64,000 bases of DNA from Ichthyophis bannanicus (taxonomy: Eukaryota > Chordata > Amphibia > Gymnophiona > Ichthyophiidae), in NCBI GenBank assembly GCA_033557465.1, contig CM066032.1, forward strand, positions 446,646,270-446,710,269, written 5' to 3'. The translations under genes and the position numbers were made by a program. This document shows positions 12,177 to 23,160 of this stretch, one piece after another. A model generated the notes under the pieces. The model was not told the DNA's origin. It searched no databases and was given only the letters and a program-made list of their open reading frames with translations. How positions within the stretch are numbered: position 1 is the stretch's first letter; every line of letters starts with the position of its first letter.

Positions 12177-13264
12177 TCAAGTAGTGGTCGTAAATGTCGA
12201 AGTATCCTTATCTTGTGGTAAATTGATTTTGTTGTTCTTTATATGCGCCTTCATATCCATCTTTTGGTCAAGGGTGATGCCTAGGTATCTGATGGTAGAC
12301 TTGGCTATCAGTTCTGTGCCCTTTACCTTTAGTGTGCGTGGGGGTGCAAAGTCCTGGTTCTTCGTTATGAACATTACGTCGGTCTTGCTGTGGTTGATTC
12401 TCAAGTTCTGTGTGAGGAGCCATTCTGCAACTGCGTTGAAGCAGTTTGTCAGTGGAGTGAAATCAGGTTGGTCGGTCATGAAAGGCATATAGAGGAGAAT
12501 ATCATCAGCATAAGCTAGGCAGGATACATTAAAGGAGCGAATTAGGTCACAGATGGGTTGCATGTAGATATTAAACAATAATGCGGATAATGAAGAGCCT
12601 TGAGGTACTCCTTGATGCTGTAGAAATGAGTCTGATGTTGTGGTGCTGAGTCTCACTTGTTGCCATCTATTGGAAAGGTAGGACTTACACCAGCTCAGTG
12701 CTGATTCCAGGATTCCTTTTTTCTTCAAGGCGTTCAATAAGGATTTGATGACTCACGGAGTCAAATGCAGCTGAGATGTCCATGAATATAAGGGCAAAAC
12801 CTTGTCGGATGTTATCTATTCCGGTGATTATGGTGTTGAAGAGGGTGATGAGTAGAATCTCTACACCATGTGCTTCCCTGAATCCATGTTGGGAAGGATC
12901 CAGGGGGGCTTCAGTGTCAATGTGTTGTTGTATTTGGTGTTGCACTGCCTTTTCAATTATTTTGGCTAGTAGTGGGATGCTGGATATTGGTCTGTATGAT
13001 TCGACCTTTAGCGGGTCAAGTTTATTGTTCTTCAGCAATGGTCTGATGGAGGTATGTTTTAGGCTTTGTGGGAAGGTTCCCATTTGTGAATGATTGTTCT
13101 AGGATTTTATTGAGGGTGGGGCTTAGTTCGCTGCGGAGCTCTCTGATCCAGGATGCTGGGCAAGGGTCATTGGGCACAGTGGTGGCATTGATGGAGGTGA
13201 TGATATTCTCAATCTCTTTGGGTGATAAGGTGTGGAATTTGGTCAGTGGGGATGGGCGTGACAT
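12177..13264 (-). pseudogene. LINE ORF2 reverse transcriptase relic
   Basis: The RT is split over three frames (13022-13264, 12685-13083, 12177-12737). It shows YRPISSIPLLAKIIEK, SQHGFREAHG, motif A as FMDISAAFDSVSH, HQGVPQGSSLSALLF and an intact catalytic LAYADDILLY, followed by YLGITLD. All catalytic aspartates are present; only frame breaks kill it. Family placement is in the L2/CR1 group because of PQGSSLSALLF and the C-terminal block; the exact clade is not resolved. Confidence 0.85.
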
Positions 13265-14700
13265 CTTGGGTGGTTGGGAGGGTCTAGCAGGACAGGGGTT
13301 TTGGCTGTCTGTATCATTTTTGATTCTAAGTAGGTAGCGTAATCCTGGGGTTGAATTGAGGGTCTTTGTTCTGGGGTTGGTTCTCGTGCGAGCGTTTTTA
13401 CTATGTTGAATAGGTCATGGTGCTTGCTTATTGATCGCTTCAGGAGGTCTGTATGAAACTGCTTTCTTCTCTCCACTATTTCCTGGCGGTGCTTCTCTAG
13501 GTGTGAACAGTATATTGTGTATGCTTCGGTAGAGCGCGATCGGTGCCATCCTCTCTCTAGCTTGTGTAGGTGGAGAAGTGATGATCGCAAGTCATTTGAG
13601 TACCAAGCTACGTGTGTGTGGATATTGGTTTTTCTATTTGTATCGGAGAGTTGTGCGCTCGATCTGAGGGTGTCATTCCAGATGTTAATCAGATTGTCAA
13701 GTTCGGGCTTTGAGGAGTTTAGCGGTGGGAGGAGTTTCTTTAGTATTTCCTCTTTGTTGAAAGAGTGAAACCTTCTCACTGGTGGTTTAGGGGGGATGGA
13801 GTTGGTGTTCTGATTGTTAGAGTAGGTGGGCAGTTGCAATCTGAGCAAGCTGTGGTCGGACCATGGTACTGGTGTTATAGTTATTGCGAAGTCATTGTTT
13901 GCTTCCATGATGGCCTGGGGGGCGAATATCAGGTCCAGGGTATTTCCCTTCACATGTGTTGGTGCTTGGACTATCTGACTGAGTCCGAGGTCAGCAAGTG
14001 CTTTGAGAAATGCTGAGGTTTGCGAGACTTGTAGGGTTGGGAGGTTGAAGTCACCCATTAGCCAGCTTGATGATCGAGGCTTGACTGTGTTGCAGGCGAG
14101 GTCTATTATTGTTGATAGGTCCTCTGCAGAAGATGTAGGGGCTCTGTAGACTAGATTGATTGAGCAAGAGTCATTGGAGATGGATATCATGTTGAGGTGG
14201 GTTGTATTGGTAGCGGTGCTCAATTGAAATTGAAGCTCATTTTTTACAAGGATGAGTACTCCACCTCCTCTTTGGTTGAATCTATGGCAGGTATGGAGTG
14301 AGAAGTTGGGGGGTGGCATCTGGTTGATAATGACATTGTCACAGTCTGATAGCCAAGTTTCCGTGACCATCAGGATGTCAAGATCGTAGTGGGTTATCAG
14401 GTCAGAAATCACTGGCCATTTTGTGCGGATTGATCTGGCGTTGAGGGCGCATTTCAGTGGTCGTCGGTGGTGGTTTTTCGCGATCAAGGGCTTTTTGGTG
14501 TGTTGGAGTGCAATATGGAGCAGGTGGGGGTAATTTGAACGGTTAGCATCTGCTGAAGATGTATGAGTCCTGTTTGTCCATTCCTTCCAGGTGCTCCTCA
14601 GTATTGGTATGGAGTTGGGACGTGGGTTGAAGGCATTTGAGCAGCTGGGCAGTGCTGTGATAAGATAGATACTGGCTAGGGCTAAGAGTGTATGCGTCAT
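13243..14700 (-). pseudogene. LINE ORF2 N-terminal half with AP endonuclease
   Basis: A 485-residue open frame. The AP-like endonuclease domain covers about residues 90-320. Its conserved motifs are intact: LNARSI (Asn), TETWL (Glu), the RGGGVLI block, GDFNLP (Asp and Asn), GNTLDLIF and the terminal WSDHSLL (Asp-His). The enzyme nicks target DNA to prime reverse transcription. The frame opens with a hydrophobic segment (TLLALASIYLITALP, about residues 4-18) then Ser-Cys-Ser-Asn-Ala, resembling a secretory signal, unusual for a nuclear-acting protein. The frame ends early at the link to RT because of a frameshift. I start it at the upstream Met because coding quality begins there. Confidence 0.8.
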
Positions 14701-15019
14701 TCTAATTCCTTGTGTAACAAATACTCGTGGTAGTTAAAAATATATCAACAATGGTAATAATATACTGGCTGTAATAGTATCAGGACACTGGTGGCAGGTA
14801 TAGCTGGGTAAAGTAACAGTGATAATAATTAACAGGCAGCAGTAAAGGTAAAAAGAGTATGGGTAAGCAAGTATCGAACAGTAGCAACAAAGTAAGGCAT
14901 AGGTATAGGATAGCAAATACTGGCAACAAATGTAGCAAGGACTCATGTATGTGACATTAGGGTACAACTACTGAGAAGGTAAAAGACTAATAGACACAAT
15001 TAGATCTAGATGGTTATAC

Positions 15020-15984
15020 TTGCGGCATGTAGTGGGGAAGGAAGCAGTTGGATGGATAGGTGAAAGTTCAGGCCACTGTTGTGCTTTGCTTCCAGAGAGG
15101 CAACTTAGAGTAGGTTATGAGGGCAACACCATGATGTTAACTGCTAGGAGCTTGGGAAGCATGTTCTCGGCAGTTACCATGGTGCGTGTGGCCCTGCCAT
15201 GCGCACCACAATAGAGCGGGTGTACTTGCTGTCACCTATGGAAATGGCGGTGAGCAATTCCTAGCCCACAGCACAGATAGTATAGCTGCATTGCCTGCAC
15301 GATGCTCGCCCACCCACTCTGCTAATGCGCCATGGACAGCTAGCGCCAAAATCCACCAGTGCTGTCATGCCCTGCACTAGCTGTCAATGTGTGCCTTGAG
15401 TACCCTCCAGATCCCTGCTGATAGCTAGCACCCTTTAGTAAAAGACCCCCATAGAGTACTCTGAGAGCCTAGTTTACCAGGGCACATAGCGGCATCTGTT
15501 GTCTTTATTAAAAAAACACTAAAGAAGATTTAAATGGGCATCTTATTGCGGCATTACCCCCAGCATATACAATTGTGTGGTGTCATCATTATGCTCTAGA
15601 AAAGTATGTTTCTTTGAGCTCCTGCAGAATACAAATGGTTTAAACAAATAACTGAATAAGCTACAGGATAATTCTCTAGAACAGGGACATGTAAGGCCTC
15701 TAAACGTTTCCACATTCTGCTTCTGTGGTCAGTAAAATACATAGAGAATGCCAATCGACCTGACTGCACAAAGACCAACATATATTTGTGCAATATTTAT
15801 AAGATCAATCATATAAAGAAACACAGGACTTTAAACTGGTTTCTAGGAAATACTGCAGGCATTTCTCATTTGCTTTGAGAATGTTAAGCGCCGATGCAAA
15901 ACTGGAACTCAGAGATGCAAGAAACCATCTTTGGCCAGGCATGATAAATGCTACATCTTCAGTACTTCACAAAAGTACTCTAAT
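15020..15984. other. No gene; possible MITE arm at the left
   Basis: The stretch up to about 15452 ends in AGCACCCTTTAGTAAAAG, the inverted form of the end seen at 11394-11413, so it may be the far arm of a DNA element split by the LINE. From 15453 onward no motif was recognised. Confidence 0.35.
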
Positions 15985-16161
15985 TTTTTTTTATTTAAGC
16001 AGTTTTTCTATACTGTCCCTTCCAGAGATCAGGGGTGGTTTATATTTATATTCTCTTATATACTGTGCTATTCTGCATCAGTGTGGTTTACATTGAACAA
16101 ACTGAAATTACATTGAACAGGGCATTATAACTTGGAGATAACTATTTTACAGGGAACATGG

Positions 16162-16312
16162 AGGGTTAAGTGGCTTGCCCAAGACCACAAGGAGCACATG
16201 TGGGACTAGAAACCCAGTCCTTCCAGCCCAAGGTTGCTGTCCTCTAGTGGGATTTGAACCCCTGACCTTCAGTACCTTGCCCCAACCACTAGGCCACTCC
16301 TCCACTCCAGTA
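16162..16312 (-). mobile_element. SINE fragment (tRNA-type head plus CORE)
   Basis: Read on the minus strand it shows box A (TGGCCTAGTGGTTGG), box B (GGGTTCAAATCCCACTA) and a GGTCTTGGGCAAGCCACTTAA block like the MIR-type CORE. It lies inside the 3' UTR of the LINE at 15985, so it inserted later or travelled with that LINE. Confidence 0.65.
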
Positions 16313-16423
16313 CATTAAACAAACAATTTTACAGAGAACATGAGATAACTATGTACAGTTAAAGAAAAGAAACATTCAACTATGTACAATGTATCGTCTT
16401 GCCTCCAGACAATTAGGAGGATA

Positions 16424-16756
16424 TCAACAACTATATACATGTGGGTAGGGGTTGTAGCTAGACAGCGTGAACAGTTGTGCATCAGTCATTGTTGCTAAAG
16501 TGTTCAAAAAGAGAAGTGTTTTTAGCTCTCTCCGGAATGTCTGGAGGTCTTTTATTGATCTGATGGTGTCTGGCAGAGAGTTCCATAGTGTCGGAGCAGT
16601 GTAAGTAAAGGCTCTGGTTATTTGCTTTGTTTCACGGATTGTGGACGGAATGGCAAGTATGTTCTGGTTGTTCTTTCTTCTGTTCCTATAATCTGTTTGT
16701 GTGTGAATTCTAGATGAAAGGAAGGAGGGTGAGATGTTATTGAGTACTTTGAACAT
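16424..16756 (-). pseudogene. LINE ORF2 C-terminal block
   Basis: A 110-residue frame begins MFKVLNNISPSFLSSRI and has FTYTAPTLWNSLPDTIRS followed by a RRELKTLLF-type end, matching the C-terminal block of the LINE at 11665. The frame is open over this part. The rest of ORF2 continues upstream beyond the SINE at 16803. Confidence 0.75.
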
Positions 16757-16802
16757 GGTGGTTATTGTTTTATATTTTATTCTGCTCCATATTAGGAGCT
16801 AA

Positions 16803-17028
16803 GAGTGGAGGAGTAGCCTAGTGGTTAGAGCAACTGCCTAGTACTCAGAAGATCAAGGGTTTGATTCCCACTGGCACTCCTTGTGACTTTGGGTAAGTCA
16901 CTTTACCCTCCATTGCCTTGGAAGAAAAGGCTGGCAATCTATGTCCAGTGATACATTGCTAAAAAATACCCAGAGGTAGCTGGGTCACTGTGAGTCAACA
17001 CTGACTTGATGGCACTAAAAAAAAAAAA
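16803..17028 (+). mobile_element. CORE-type SINE, full length
   Basis: The head has a pol III box A (TAGCCTAGTGGTTAGAGC) and box B (GGGTTTGATTCCCACT), then a TGTGACTTTGGGTAAGTCAC block, the CORE of MIR-like SINEs. The tail domain reads CTGGCAATCT...GAGTCAACACTGACTTGATGG and ends in a 12-A run. Copies at 28311 and 35453 share this tail. It splits the LINE at 15985-17560. Confidence 0.8.
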
Positions 17029-17220
17029 TTTGGGAGCCAATGTAGATTCTTAAGAACAGGTGTGGTATGCTCTGTGAAGCAAGTTTTGGAAATAATTCTA
17101 GCGGTCACATTTTAGGCTAGTTGTAAGGTATTGGTGGTCTTCTTAGGGAGGCCTTGCAGTAAGCTGTTACAATAGTCTCAGTGTGGGGTTATAAGGGCCT
17201 GGGCGACTGTTCGGAAATCA

Positions 17221-17481
17221 CTAGATTCTAAAGAGGGGCCTGAGGTTCTGGATGGTTCTTATTTTAAAGAATATAATCCTGACTGTTTGTTTTATATGAG
17301 ATGTCATACTGAGGGATCTGTCTAGACTGATTCCCAGGTATTTCACCTCCTGCTTTACTGGAAGTGTGGTGTTTTGTATGTTCAATTCAAGGGGGGGGGG
17401 AGTGAAGCTTAAATTTCTTGTTGTGAACATAATTTCAGTTTTTTTAAAGTTGATATGGAGGTTGTTTATAGTTATAGTCAA
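17221..17481 (-). pseudogene. LINE ORF2 segment after the RT core
   Basis: An 86-residue frame with INNLHINFKKTEIMFTTRN and VKYLGISLDRSLSM, the region just after the YADD box in this family. The catalytic box itself is not present in the remaining sequence. Confidence 0.7.
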
Positions 17482-17799
17482 AGCAGAACTGCCACAGAAG
17501 GTGAAGGTCTATTGCCATTGTCTAGTCACAAGGGAAGTGGTTTCCATAATCAACTAGCGGGTTCACCACTTATCAATAAAGAAAATCCTTTCCCTAATTC
17601 ATGACCAGAAAAAGAAATCTTTTGGCTATATGTGGAGGATAATTTTGGAAAGACTTTCTATGCATAAAGCCCTGTTTTACATGTATAGAAGTATATTAAT
17701 GCAGAATATGCTGCCAGGCGCACATACAGTATAAATGATAGTATATGCAAGGTATTATCCTATATATACCTTAAAAAGGGTGGCGGGGATATGCAACAG

Positions 17800-18130
17800 C
17801 ATTAGCTAGCCCTTGGAAAGCGGCTAGCTATCGCCGCTGAACTTTGTATCCGGATATTCAATGCCAGGGCTATATCTGGCCACTGGCATTAAATATCCAG
17901 GTTGGACGGATAGCGCTGCAACTATTGCCTGGTTAACTAAAGCGGTTAGAGTTAGGTGAGCCTTTCAAGTACCTAACTTTCACTTCTTTGGGATAACCGG
18001 CTAGTGGCTGAATATCACCACTAAGTGGTTATTCCCAGATTCTGCCTCTATTCCATCCCGGAGCGCCCTGACGCTAGCCTGCTAACGTCAGAGCGTTTAG
18101 TGGTGGTTACCAGAGATATCCTACTGCGCA
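17800..18130. mobile_element. Foldback repeat, family shared with 63664-64000
   Basis: The segment 17825-17880 (GCCGCTGAACTTTG... CCGGATATTCAATGCCAGGG) is the near reverse complement of 63945-64000. Words such as GGATATTCAATGCC and AGTGGCTGAATATCACCACT point to a family of non-coding foldback elements. Ends are not defined, and no coding sequence is present. Confidence 0.55.
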
Positions 18131-18914
18131 CCATTTAGACAGTTTGCAGGTTTGCTGTTTAAGGCACACAAAACACACCTATTTAAAGCATATTTTATAA
18201 GAAAAATAGATGCCTACTTTTCTTTATAAAATATTAGTGTAAGTGGCCAAAAATGTGCTTTAAGTTCAGGCAAACGTTTACACCTTGTATATTTAGATTC
18301 ATAGATATTGGTATTCAAAGGATTTATTTGGTTAAATTTGAGTATTAACCATATAAATCTTACAACCATCACAAATATTTTCTAGAAAAGAAACATCTCA
18401 GCAATCTCAGAGAAGAACAAAAAGCATGCCAAAAGGCATGGTTTAACCTTAGGGTTAGCATTACACAGCTCTCCTCTTGATAATCCAGTTGTTCAACCAA
18501 ATCTGTTATGTAGTCAAAATGTCTGCCCAAACGTGTTTATTGAGACAAATAACACTAGCCCTGAAGCAACCCGTATTATGAAAGTGGTTCAATCAGGTAA
18601 AGTGAAATAGTAATATATGATAAGAGATAAGGCAATTCAACCAACCAACTATAACCGTATGCACAGTGAGTTAAATCAACCTGTAAAGATTATAGATTTA
18701 ACCTTATTAACCTGTCTCCTAACTCCCCTCCCTTTCCCTTTGCCCTCCAGCCCCCAAGTCTCACCCACTGCTGAAGCTCTGGATCAGTGGTTGCTTGTGA
18801 ATAGAGAGATTTTGTAGCTCTGTCAAATCACTGAGGCTGTAGCCTTGTCTCTACCTCCTCTAAGCTCTCCTCCAGCCCAGAGAGGGTTTTGTAACTCCTG
18901 TCCAATCAGGAACA
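18131..18914. other. No gene seen
   Basis: AT-rich sequence passing into C-rich sequence at about 18720. No motif recognised. Confidence 0.5.
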
Positions 18915-19266
18915 ACTGTTGCAGCTCTCTTGAGCTCATCTGCCATTGGACCTCCCTGGGTCCTCTAGCTCCTAGTCCAGAATGGACTCTATGCCACTGC
19001 AGCTCCCAATGAGCTGATGGACTCTGCTGCTGCAGCTCTCTCTTGAGCTGATCTGCTACTGCAGCTCTCCCTGAAGCTAATCCACTGCTGTCGCTCTCCT
19101 TAGAGCTGATCCACCAGTGCAGCTCCCCCAATGACTGATCCACTATTTCAGCTCTCCTTGGAGCTGATCCACCGTTGCAGCTCCCAAATGAGATGATCCA
19201 TCACTGCAGCTCTCCCTGGAGATGATCCACCACTGCAGCTCCACACTGAACTGATCTACTGCTGGA
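18915..19266. repeat. 29-bp minisatellite
   Basis: From 19049 to 19251 seven successive units of exactly 29 bp can be laid out, each of the form TGATCCACNNNTGCAGCTC followed by a variable ten-base end, with a partial eighth unit to 19266. Upstream to about 18915 the same TGCAGCTC word continues in looser units of 32-34 bp. The open minus-strand frame across it is a consequence of the repeat. Confidence 0.8.
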
Positions 19267-19946
19267 CTCCCAAGCCTAGATTAGACTGCTGCCATCTCTA
19301 CTCCCCGGCTTGGGAGGAGACCGTCTGCCCCCATCTCCACTCCTACCCCTGACTGGATCTATAGAAGACTCTTTGATGGCATCTTTACTCTGAGCCTGCC
19401 TAGGCTTCCAGGAGTCTTTCTGGCACCATCTTCAGAGGCACTATCACCTCCTTTTTTCTGCTGGCCATTCCTCTCATTATGCACCCAAGCATCCTTCTAG
19501 CTTTTGCCATCACCTTTTCTACCTGTTTAGCTACTTTAAGATCATCACACACTATCATCACACACTATGCCCAGACCCCGCTCTTATTTTGTGGACATAA
19601 ATACTTCACCCCCTACACTGTAGTGCTCCCTTGGATTATAGCAGCCCAAATGAATGACTCTGCATTTTTTAACATTAAATCTCAGCTGCCAGATTCTCGA
19701 CCATTCTTCAAGCTTAGCTAGATCCCTCCTCATGTTATCTACACCTTCCTGGGTGTTTACTCTATTGCAGATTTTGGTATTATCTGCAAAGAAGCAAACC
19801 TTACCCTACAGCCCTTCTGCAATATCGCTAACAAAGATGTTAAAAAGAATCGGGCCAAGGATAGAACCCTGCAGCACACCACTGGTAACATCCTTCTCCT
19901 CAGAGTGAGCTCCATTTACCTGCACCCTTTGTTGCCTCCCACTCAA

Positions 19947-20438
19947 CTATTTTCTAACCCAATCAGTAACTTTAGGGTCCATCCCTAAAATGTTCAGTTT
20001 GTTTATAAGTCTCCTGTGTGGAACAGTGTCAAAGGCTTTACTGAAATCCAAGTACACCACATCTAGGGCTCTCCCTTGGTCCAACTCCCTGGTCACCCAG
20101 TCAAAGAAATCAATCAGATTTGTCTGACAAGACCTGCCTCTGGTGAATCCATGCTGCCACTGATCCTGTAATCCATTGGACTCCAGAAACCTCACTATTT
20201 TCTCTTTTAGCAGCGTTTCCAATAATTTACTCACCACCGAAGTTAAACTAACCGGCCTGTAGTTTTCAACCATATCCTTACTACTGCTTTTTTGTAAAGG
20301 GACCACAGGTGCCTCTCTATAGTCCTCTGGCACCACTCCCGACTCCAAAGAGGCATTGAAAAGGTCAGTCAATGGAGCTGCTAGAACGTCCCCAAGTTCC
20401 TTCAGTATTCTCGGATGTATCCCATCCAGTCCCATCAC
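19947..20438 (-). pseudogene. CR1 reverse transcriptase, N-terminal half
   Basis: A 163-residue frame with the CR1 order GLDGIHPRILKELGD, YRPVSLTSVVSKLLE, QHGFTRGRSCQTNL and motif A as VYLDFSKAFDTVPH. Just downstream (about 19800-19900) the PQGS-like and FADN-type region can be traced in broken frames (LFVADD region decayed). The protein would reverse transcribe CR1 RNA. Frame continues upstream with stops. Confidence 0.85.
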
Positions 20439-20930
20439 TTTGTCTACCTTTAGTTTAGCTAGTTCATCACCAACACAGTCTTCTGAAAATCATTCAAAAT
20501 CCCCATCGCTTCTGTTTCTATTTATGGGTGTTTTCTGAGGTCCAGCTCCTGGTCCTTCATCTATAAACACAGAAGAGAAATACTTGTTAAGCAATTCCGC
20601 TTTATCCTCATCAGCTTCTACATATTCCTCCCCTTTACCATTGAGTCTGACAATACCACTTTTATTCTTCCTCCTCTCACTAACATATCTGAAAAATGTC
20701 TTATCCTCCCATTTTATTGCATTGGCTGTTTTTTTTTTTTCCTTTTTTGTATCTTTGCTTTCCTCACTACTTTGCTAGCTTCTCTAAGTTTTTCCAAATA
20801 TAGATGCCTGTCTTCCTCTCTCTGTGATCTCTTGTAGTTCATAAAGTCCTCCCTCTTTTTCTTCACCTTTTCAGCTACTTCTTTTGAGAACCATAGTGGC
20901 CTCCTTTTCCTTTCACCTTTATTTACCTTT

Positions 20931-21735
20931 CTAACAAAAAGATCGGTTGCCTTTAAAGAGTTTTGCCCACTGTTTTTCTACATCCCCCAGCTGTTCCCAC
21001 CCCGCTAACGACTCCCTGAGGTATTGGCCCATCTTGGCAAAGTTAGTCTTCCTAAAGTCTAAGACCCTCACTTTTGAATGGATTTTATCAGCCCTAGTCC
21101 TAATACTGAACCACACCATTTGGTGATCACTGGATGTGAGATGATCTCCCACTATAACATCAAAAATACTTTCCCCATTGATTAGCACCATGTTCAGTAA
21201 GCCCCTTCACATGTGGGTTCTGTTAATACATGCCTGAATAGTTCTCCCTGTTGAGAATCTAGGATCTCCTTATTTCTAGGTGACACTGCAGCAGGGATGT
21301 GCCAATCAACATCCGGCATATTGAAATCACCTCTCAATAGCACTTCCTCTTTCCTGGCAATGCTGCGTCTTCTATTAAATCTCCCTATGAGGGGGGTCTG
21401 TAAATCACACCAATGGAAATGGATTTCTCTTTCCTTCTTTCTAGGTTAACCCACAGTGCCTCCTCTCTCCCTTTTAATCCCTGTAATTCTATAGCTTTAA
21501 TATTATTTGTTACATATAGTGCCACTCCTCCTCCTCTTATTCCTACTGTGTCCTTTCTGAGTAAAGTATAGCCTGGTATATTTATAATCCAGTCATTGTT
21601 ATCCATGAACCATTCCATAACTGCCACTAAATCCAAGTCAGCTTCTTCCATTAAAGCCTCAACATCTAGGATCTTATTTCCCATGCTAGTGGCATTTATA
21701 CACACTGCTTTCCAGATGTTGCCCCTTTTACCCAT
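20931..21735 (-). pseudogene. CR1 endonuclease relic
   Basis: Frames 21385-21735 and 20931-21191 together cover the AP-like endonuclease. Seen: CINATSMGNKI (start, Asn motif), GIRGGGVALYV, VIYRPPS, and the terminal SSDHQMVWF (Asp-His). The Glu motif normally read as TETW has become MEWF. A frame break lies near 21200-21385. The FRKTNFAKMGQYLRE segment beyond the domain is the CR1 linker. Confidence 0.8.
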
Positions 21736-21788
21736 TGCTATAGAGGTATTTAATGTTTCACTTACCTGGGGGCTTTCACTTACCCATC

Positions 21789-21892
21789 CCCAATGAATCT
21801 AGTTTAAAGCCCTCTTCAGTAGTTTAGTTATTCTGCTACTGAAGACACATCAACCCTTCTTGGACAGATGGACGCCATCTCTGCTCTGCAAC
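21789..21892 (-). pseudogene. CR1 ORF1 C-terminal end (esterase block)
   Basis: Reads LQSRDGVHLSKKG, a stop, then SRITKLLKRALN. The DGVH motif followed by Leu-Ser is the last catalytic block (Asp-x-x-His) of the SGNH-type esterase domain found in CR1 ORF1 proteins. It lies just upstream of ORF2 as expected. A TGA in the middle breaks it. Confidence 0.65.
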
Positions 21893-22030
21893 CCTTACAT
21901 GTGTTTCCTGTAGAAATACAATGCGTTCCCCTTGCCTCCTCATATATGGAAAAATTTGTGATCTCTTCATCAGAGAGGAAATGCCCCTCACATTTACAGA
22001 TATTTTAATTCCCTCTATAATTCATCACCC
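21893..22030 (-). mobile_element. L1 ORF2 endonuclease start fragment
   Basis: The minus strand reads IKISVNVRGISSLMKR then RRQGERIVFLQETH, the first two motifs of an L1 endonuclease (Asn in NVxGI, Glu in QETH). It is joined abruptly to the CR1 at 21892. The rest of the L1 is absent; the upstream part to about 22060 may be its leader. Confidence 0.7.
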
Positions 22031-22060
22031 CCCTACATAGTGTACCTCAATTGTCATATT

Positions 22061-23077
22061 AAGCCCCACTCACATTACAGGTAATAGATGCCAAGATAAC
22101 TTATGCCCTTCCTCCATGATACTGTATTATGAAGCTGAAAATCACATTCCTCATATTTCTTTTAGTTATGCATCAGTGCCATACTTTTAACTTTAAACCA
22201 ACCTAGAACTAAACCCCAACCTAGAGCATGAATTTCCCCATCTCTGTCTCCACTCTTAAAACCTGATACCCCTTACCACTACCCCAACCCACATCCTTCT
22301 ACCATATATGTACTCCCATTCAGACCAACCCACATCCTGCCAAATACTCCTCTCCTCCTAACTATTCTTTGCTGTTCCAGGTGAGCAAGTGCCCCATTCC
22401 CACTCCCCTACACTCTTCCCTCTGAACCAATAATAAGTGTAATTCAATAAAAGCTTTCAAGTCCGCACAATACTAAATCTTTATCACAGCAAAGATAGCT
22501 GTGCCCAGGATGAGCTCTATTGGCTGTTGGAATGCCGGAGTTGTCCATTTCTCCATCTAGTATTCAAATCCAGTATTCCTTATCATAATATAGCTCCATC
22601 ACTCTTCCCTTCACTCCCACCTCTTTCCACAGGCACTCCACTACCACTCAGTGTGGCCTGATCCTTTGAGATGACCCATGAGGTACCTCCTCCAAATTCG
22701 CCACTGCCCCCTGAGGCTATCCCAGAGCTGTAAGATGGGTAGCTCATGATGGGTATAATGTGCCTCATCCCAGGCCTCCAGGCCAGATTTTCCACACTAA
22801 TGGACTGCTGGAACTTTGCTCCTGCCACAAAAATTGGCTCTACATGAGCACAGGAAAATTATTAACAAACCCTCCCCATAACAGTACATATAAAGTAGAA
22901 CAAAAAGTCGCTGGTCATTGGCCTTTTATGTTTTGGCTGAAACTCCCATCCCATCCCCAGAGAACATAAAATCCACCATATTACTGTTTATGGATTACTG
23001 TGTCACACAGTCTACTCCAAGACTTTCTTGACTTTGCAGCTTGCCAGAAAGGCTTTAGCCAATTCTGGTGTTGCAAA
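22061..23077. other. No gene seen
   Basis: Could include L1 leader sequence beside the fragment at 21893, but no motif supports that. Short frames at 22583-22969 on both strands have no family signature. Confidence 0.4.
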
Positions 23078-23160
23078 TAGTTTATTTATTTAAAAGGATT
23101 TCTGTACCACCTTATCCTTAAATCAAATATGATCGGTTTACCATTCATATATTCTTTGAG
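23078..23160 (-). mobile_element. LINE 3' tail fragment
   Basis: A short minus-strand copy of the ATTT-tailed LINE end: TTTATTTATTT then a GTACCACCTTAT...ATCGGTTTACC block like that at 7195-7240. Confidence 0.5.

Larger units (their letters stand above)
11457..15010 (-). mobile_element. Near full-length L2/CR1-group LINE, second family
   Basis: A minus-strand LINE with an ATTT tail at 11457-11470, a 3' UTR to about 11660, then C-terminal block, RT, endonuclease and a leader of about 300 bp (14701-15010) that I take as 5' UTR. It is the best preserved ORF2 in the window, yet it has several frame breaks (near 11950, 12170, 12730, 13070 and 13250). Other copies of the family are at 15985, 50560 and 58137. 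The 5' limit is approximate. Confidence 0.8.
15985..17560 (-). mobile_element. LINE of the second family, 5'-truncated, with SINE insertions
   Basis: A minus-strand LINE whose 3' UTR (acattgaacaaactg type) is interrupted at 16162-16312 by a SINE piece and again at 16803-17028 by a plus-strand SINE. Coding remnants flank the second insertion. The left part lacks the catalytic RT core; the copy ends near 17560. Confidence 0.75.
19470..21892 (-). mobile_element. CR1 LINE missing both ends
   Basis: A minus-strand CR1 reading from the end of ORF1 (21789-21892) through endonuclease and most of RT to about 19470. The 3' end and tail are absent and the far 5' part is replaced by an L1 fragment at 21893. 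Frame breaks are few, so it is moderately young. Confidence 0.85.

Noticed and set aside
16803..16880. tRNA gene
   Set aside because: Box A and box B are present but the sequence cannot form a full cloverleaf and continues into the CORE and tail, so it is a SINE head; the same holds for the other copies.
18823..19143. 106-residue minus-strand ORF rich in Glu, Leu and Gln
   Set aside because: It lies on the 29-bp minisatellite; repeated units create the open frame.
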